Assembly: GCA_033557685.1 (NCBI GenBank)
Contig: JAWQRN010000239.1
Coordinates: 1-33,306, forward strand
Source of the DNA: Sperchopsis tessellata
Taxonomy: Eukaryota; Arthropoda; Insecta; Coleoptera; Hydrophilidae
DNA: 33,306 nt
Direction: 5' to 3'
In this document: piece after piece, positions 30,592-33,306 of the stretch
Layout of the letters: every line of letters starts with the position of its first letter
Position numbering within the stretch: position 1 is the stretch's first letter
Notes under the pieces: model-generated
The model's input: the letters and a program-made list of their open reading frames with translations, nothing else
Database searches by the model: none
Told to the model about the DNA's origin: nothing
Made by a program: the position numbers and the translations under genes

Positions 30592-31013
30592 AATTATAAA
30601 TAGTTTTGTCTAATTAGTGGACAGGTATATATGGCAATTATTTACACATAGTTTTTGGGAAACAATTAAAAAACTATGTATGTGTTTAAAAGTTAACTTC
30701 AAATAAAATATTGTACCAAAATAACAGCAAGCTAATTAAGTAAAAATGAAAATATTATGATTTTTTCTAGAAAATATTGTTACTGAGCTAGTAGACAACT
30801 ACAGTACATTACGTAAACAAACATTTGATATTTTTGTTGCATTTAATTTAATTGCAGTAAAAATAAATATGATAAAACTACTTCCTGAATTGTTTGTTTC
30901 ATTTGCATGATGTCTAAATTTAACTGATACAAATTTTTAGTTATTAAAAAATTATTCATTGGGTTTAATTTTAAAGTAAATAAGGAAGTGAAAAGAAAAA
31001 TTTACTTATTATA
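30592..31013. other. AT-rich, no gene recognised
   Basis: Nothing distinctive up to the TA dinucleotide (31012-31013) that is the left target site of the mariner. Confidence 0.4.
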
Positions 31014-31046
31014 TTGGGTGTCAACATAAGTAGTGTCCGTTTTTTT
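31014..31046 (+). repeat. Mariner left terminal inverted repeat
   Basis: Begins TTGGGTGTCAACATAAGTAG and runs into a run of T. It pairs with 32037-32069 with three mismatches in 33. Confidence 0.95.
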
Positions 31047-31157
31047 TTTAAATGTGTAAAGGTTATAAGCCATTCGAAAGAAAATTTTCTGCTCCACAAC
31101 ATACTGTGTTTGCTTTTACGTTACATTTATTATTTTAATCACTTACCGGCCTTCGAA

Positions 31158-32003
31158 ATGGAATCTCAAGTAGACAAAAATGAGTTCTTTCGACATCTCA
31201 TTCTGGTGGCGTTCAATCAAGGGATTAATGCCGCCAAAGCTGTCGCTATATTTGTGAAGTGTACAGTGAAGATGCTATGAATAAAAGGACAGCTCGTCGA
31301 TGGTTTTCGCGTTTCAAAGATGGTATTTTCGAACTGATAGACATGAATAGTTCCGGACGACCAGTGGAATTCGATGAGGACCGCTAAGCAGATGAATTGA
31401 CTGTATACCGCCTTCTTCAATTAATGGGTAAAGTCTAGAAGTTCGGCGCTTGGGTCCCACATGTTTTGAGTGAAAACAACAAAAATCAATGTTCGACAAT
31501 TTCTGTTGGTTTGATCGCGCGTCATTGAGCACGCATGGTCACAAGCAAAGGATCCTTTATCACTTCATTACTGGTGATGAAAAATGGTGCCTTTAAGTGA
31601 ATATGAGCAATGGAAGTAAAACCCAGAACGAAACAAAATTTGCATCCGTGAAAGGCGATGATTTGCATCTGGAGGGATTGGCAAGGCGTCATCCACTATG
31701 AGATATTTGAACGTAACCGGAGCTATACATTCTGAAAATGCAGCGGCTCAACACGGCAATTCAACAAAAAATGCCAGATCGGCAATATGGCATTATTTTG
31801 CAACACAAAAAATGCCATTCATATTCTCCAGATGTCGTACCGTCGAATTTACACCTTTTCTGGTCGCTTTCGAACAGTTTGTACGGCGTTTCTTTCAATT
31901 CTTCGAGTCAAGACCGGATGGTTTTTATCGCAGAGACATCAAAAAACTTGTAGAACGTTGGCAATAAGTTGTAAATAATGAAGGAGAATACATTATTGAC
32001 TAA
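31158..32003 (+). pseudogene. Mariner transposase, broken
   Basis: Starts at ATG 31158 (MESQVDKNEFF, then LVAFNQGINAAKA), the helix-turn-helix region. After a frameshift near 31245 it reads RTARRWFSRFKDG and SGRPVEFDEDR, then a stop. A stretch is lost, and VPHVLSENNKNQ-like sequence follows (31455-31490). ITGDEKWCL has the first catalytic Asp at 31576-31578 but is followed by a stop. MQRLNTAIQQKMPDRQYGII (31738 on) leads to LQH, where about 30 residues with the second catalytic Asp have been lost. YSPDVVPSNLHLF has Asn (31846-31848) where the third Asp of the DD34D triad belongs. The end KKLVERWQ is recognisable. It cannot encode an active enzyme. Confidence 0.9.
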
Positions 32004-32036
32004 TTTGTTGTATTTTATTTGTTGGAAATTTATTTG

Positions 32037-32069
32037 AAAAAAACGGACAGAACTTATGTTAACACCCAA
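32037..32069 (-). repeat. Mariner right terminal inverted repeat
   Basis: Reverse complement begins TTGGGTGTTAACATAAGTTC, followed by a run of T as on the left. Confidence 0.95.
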
Positions 32070-32159
32070 TAGTAATTTTAATTCCTGAACAAGAATATAT
32101 TATAATATGGAAAATAATGAGTATCTCTCTAAGCATGTACTAGGAAAGTAATTTGACCT

Positions 32160-33240
32160 AGTTAAGAAGAAAATAACGGGCAGGTTTTCGGAAGGGGTAT
32201 AGTACTATTGATTGAATTGATATCTAGATGTAACAAGTATAACCTGCCACTATGTTGTGCTTTTATAGCCTATGAGCAAGCATTTGACTCGAACAAGACT
32301 TCTGCAGTTATTAAAGCTTTGGTTCAAAATAGGATACCATATACCTACATGTAGCTAATTTAAAACATCTATGAAAAAGCCACATCAAATATTAAATTAC
32401 ATCAAGAAACGAAAACTATTTGTATTCAAAAAAGTATTAGACAAGGAGCCACCATATCACCGAAGTCGTTCAGTGCACCTTTAGAGTATATGTTCCGGGA
32501 ATTAAATTGGGAACAAAGGGCATGAACGCGATTGGAGAATATCTCAACCATTTGCACACACTATCAAAGAGCTCCAAGAAAGAATGATTGATCTTAATTC
32601 TGAAAATAGGGATGTAGGCCGTAGGTTGAATCTTAATAAAACGAAAGTTATGCTCCATGAGCTAGCTATACCAACCAATGTGTACTTTGAGGGCACACTA
32701 ATCGAAACCAAAAACATCAACAATGTATGGAAATATTTCCTTAGAGACAGAGCGAAGAACAAAGCTTGCATGTAGTACAATTGGACGTCGAAGGAAGATA
32801 TTTTAATCGCAGATGCCTTTGTGTTTGAAATGTAAGGTTTTCGATGCAGTATGTTTTGACTGTGATAACGTATGCTAGTGAGACGTGGTCATTAAAGGCC
32901 TTGCATATACAGAAGCTCCAAACAATGCAAAAAAGTATTGAGAGATACATGATGGATTTGAGAATTAGTAATAGAAGGCGCTGTGCATGGATAAGAAGTC
33001 ATGGATGTTATAGGGCAGTGAAGACGCAAAAGTGGAAATGGGCAGGTTATCTTGGAAGGCAAGCAGCTCATCGATGGTCAAAGCAATTAACCTTGTGGGA
33101 ACTAAGAGACAGTAACTGACCAAGACGAAGACCAAATGACAGGCGGGACAGAGAACTCAGAAGATGGTTGGAAGTCATGTGGTGAGTGGAAGGAACTTGG
33201 GGAGGCCTTCGTCCAGTAGTGGATGAATAAAGGTTGATTA
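32160..33240 (+). mobile_element. BovB-like RTE LINE, RT and C-terminal part
   Basis: 5'-truncated within the reverse transcriptase: GQVFGRGIVLL-like sequence is the frame-broken start of AGFRKGYSTID. Then LPLCCAFIAYEQAFDS (about 32248-32290), AVIKALVQNRIPYTYM, IYEKATSNIKLHQETKT and IQKSIRQGATISPKSFSAPL (32425-32485), then LEYMFRELNWEQ. The sequence passes from GEYLNHL directly to HTIKELQE (about 32535-32580), so the FADD catalytic segment is deleted. NRDVGRRLNLNKTKVMLHEL follows, then in 32844-33119 ITYASETWSLKALHIQKLQT, RCAWIRSHG, WKWAGYLGRQAAHRWSKQLT. RPNDRWDRELRRWLEVMW-like sequence and AFVQ, stop, WMNKG then lead to TGA at 33235. The C-terminal blocks identify the BovB/RTE type. Several stops make it inactive. 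Confidence 0.9.
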
Positions 33241-33242
33241 TG

Positions 33243-33306
33243 TTGATATATATATATACATATATATATGTATATATCTGTATATATATATATATATTTA
33301 TATAAA
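33243..33306. repeat. TA-rich microsatellite at the LINE 3' end
   Basis: An imperfect TATATA tract that starts within ten bases of the RTE stop codon and reaches the window edge. RTE elements end in simple repeats, so it may have grown from the element's own tail. Confidence 0.9.

Larger units (their letters stand above)
31014..32069 (+). mobile_element. Full-length but inactivated mariner element
   Basis: A 1056-bp element with both ends in place. The left terminal repeat starts TTGGGTGTCAACATAAGTAG and the right one, reverse-complemented, TTGGGTGTTAACATAAGTTC. They agree at 30 of the first 33 positions. TA flanks both sides (31012-31013 and 32070-32071), the mariner target duplication. Between them lies a decayed mariner transposase gene. 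The size is a few hundred bases short of typical complete mariners (about 1.3 kb), owing to internal deletions. Sequence motifs suggest a cecropia-like group, but the subfamily is not decided. Confidence 0.95.

Noticed and set aside
1..33306. CRISPR array, bacterial operon or integrated bacterial DNA
   Set aside because: No regularly spaced repeats and no run of intact adjacent bacterial-type frames; all features are eukaryotic.

Overview
The window is eukaryotic nuclear DNA, most likely from an insect or another arthropod. It is strongly AT-rich. Its genes are split by introns, with a spliced sphingosine kinase exon as the clear case. Its repeats belong to families typical of insect genomes: RTE-type and Jockey/CR1-type LINEs, a Penelope-like element, mariner and Tc1-like DNA transposons, and tRNA-derived SINEs. 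The order cannot be settled from the sequence alone. There are no bacterial operons, no CRISPR array and no rRNA.

Two host-gene pieces are supported. The first is the last coding exon of a sphingosine kinase on the minus strand (18666-19715), from the GGDG catalytic motif to the stop codon. Its N-terminal exons must lie further right, in this window or beyond it. The second is a 57-codon terminal exon on the plus strand (7087-7260), with a strong splice acceptor, a stop codon and polyadenylation signals downstream. I do not recognise its product. The two genes would converge, with about 11 kb of repeat-laden DNA between their stop codons.

The rest is a graveyard of mobile DNA. From left to right: a Jockey/CR1-like LINE relic (430-1675); an IS630-Tc1-mariner transposase relic (2860-6530, minus) split by an RTE LINE (3349-5952); a second RTE relic (8100-9240); a small RT scrap (10059-10400, minus); a tRNA-derived SINE (12533-12822); a Jockey-like endonuclease scrap (13560-14030); a young 5'-truncated RTE copy with a perfect 10-bp target duplication (14253-14601); a Penelope-like RT (16795-17400); a pogo/Tigger-like terminus (about 19800-20411); a second kind of tRNA-like SINE (21126-21290); a Tc1-like transposase relic (25400-26230, minus); an HmRTE-like LINE tail (26655-27110, minus); two copies of a short foldback element (28469-28580 and 29521-29590); another copy of the first SINE (30290-30582, minus); a complete but inactivated mariner (31014-32069); and a BovB-like RTE 3' portion (32160-33240) running into a TA microsatellite.

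No intact autonomous element and no clearly new molecular system was found. The most informative observations are the RTE insertion that splits a transposase codon-exactly with a near-perfect target duplication, the two-copy SINE family, the unnamed foldback family, and the orphan plus-strand exon.
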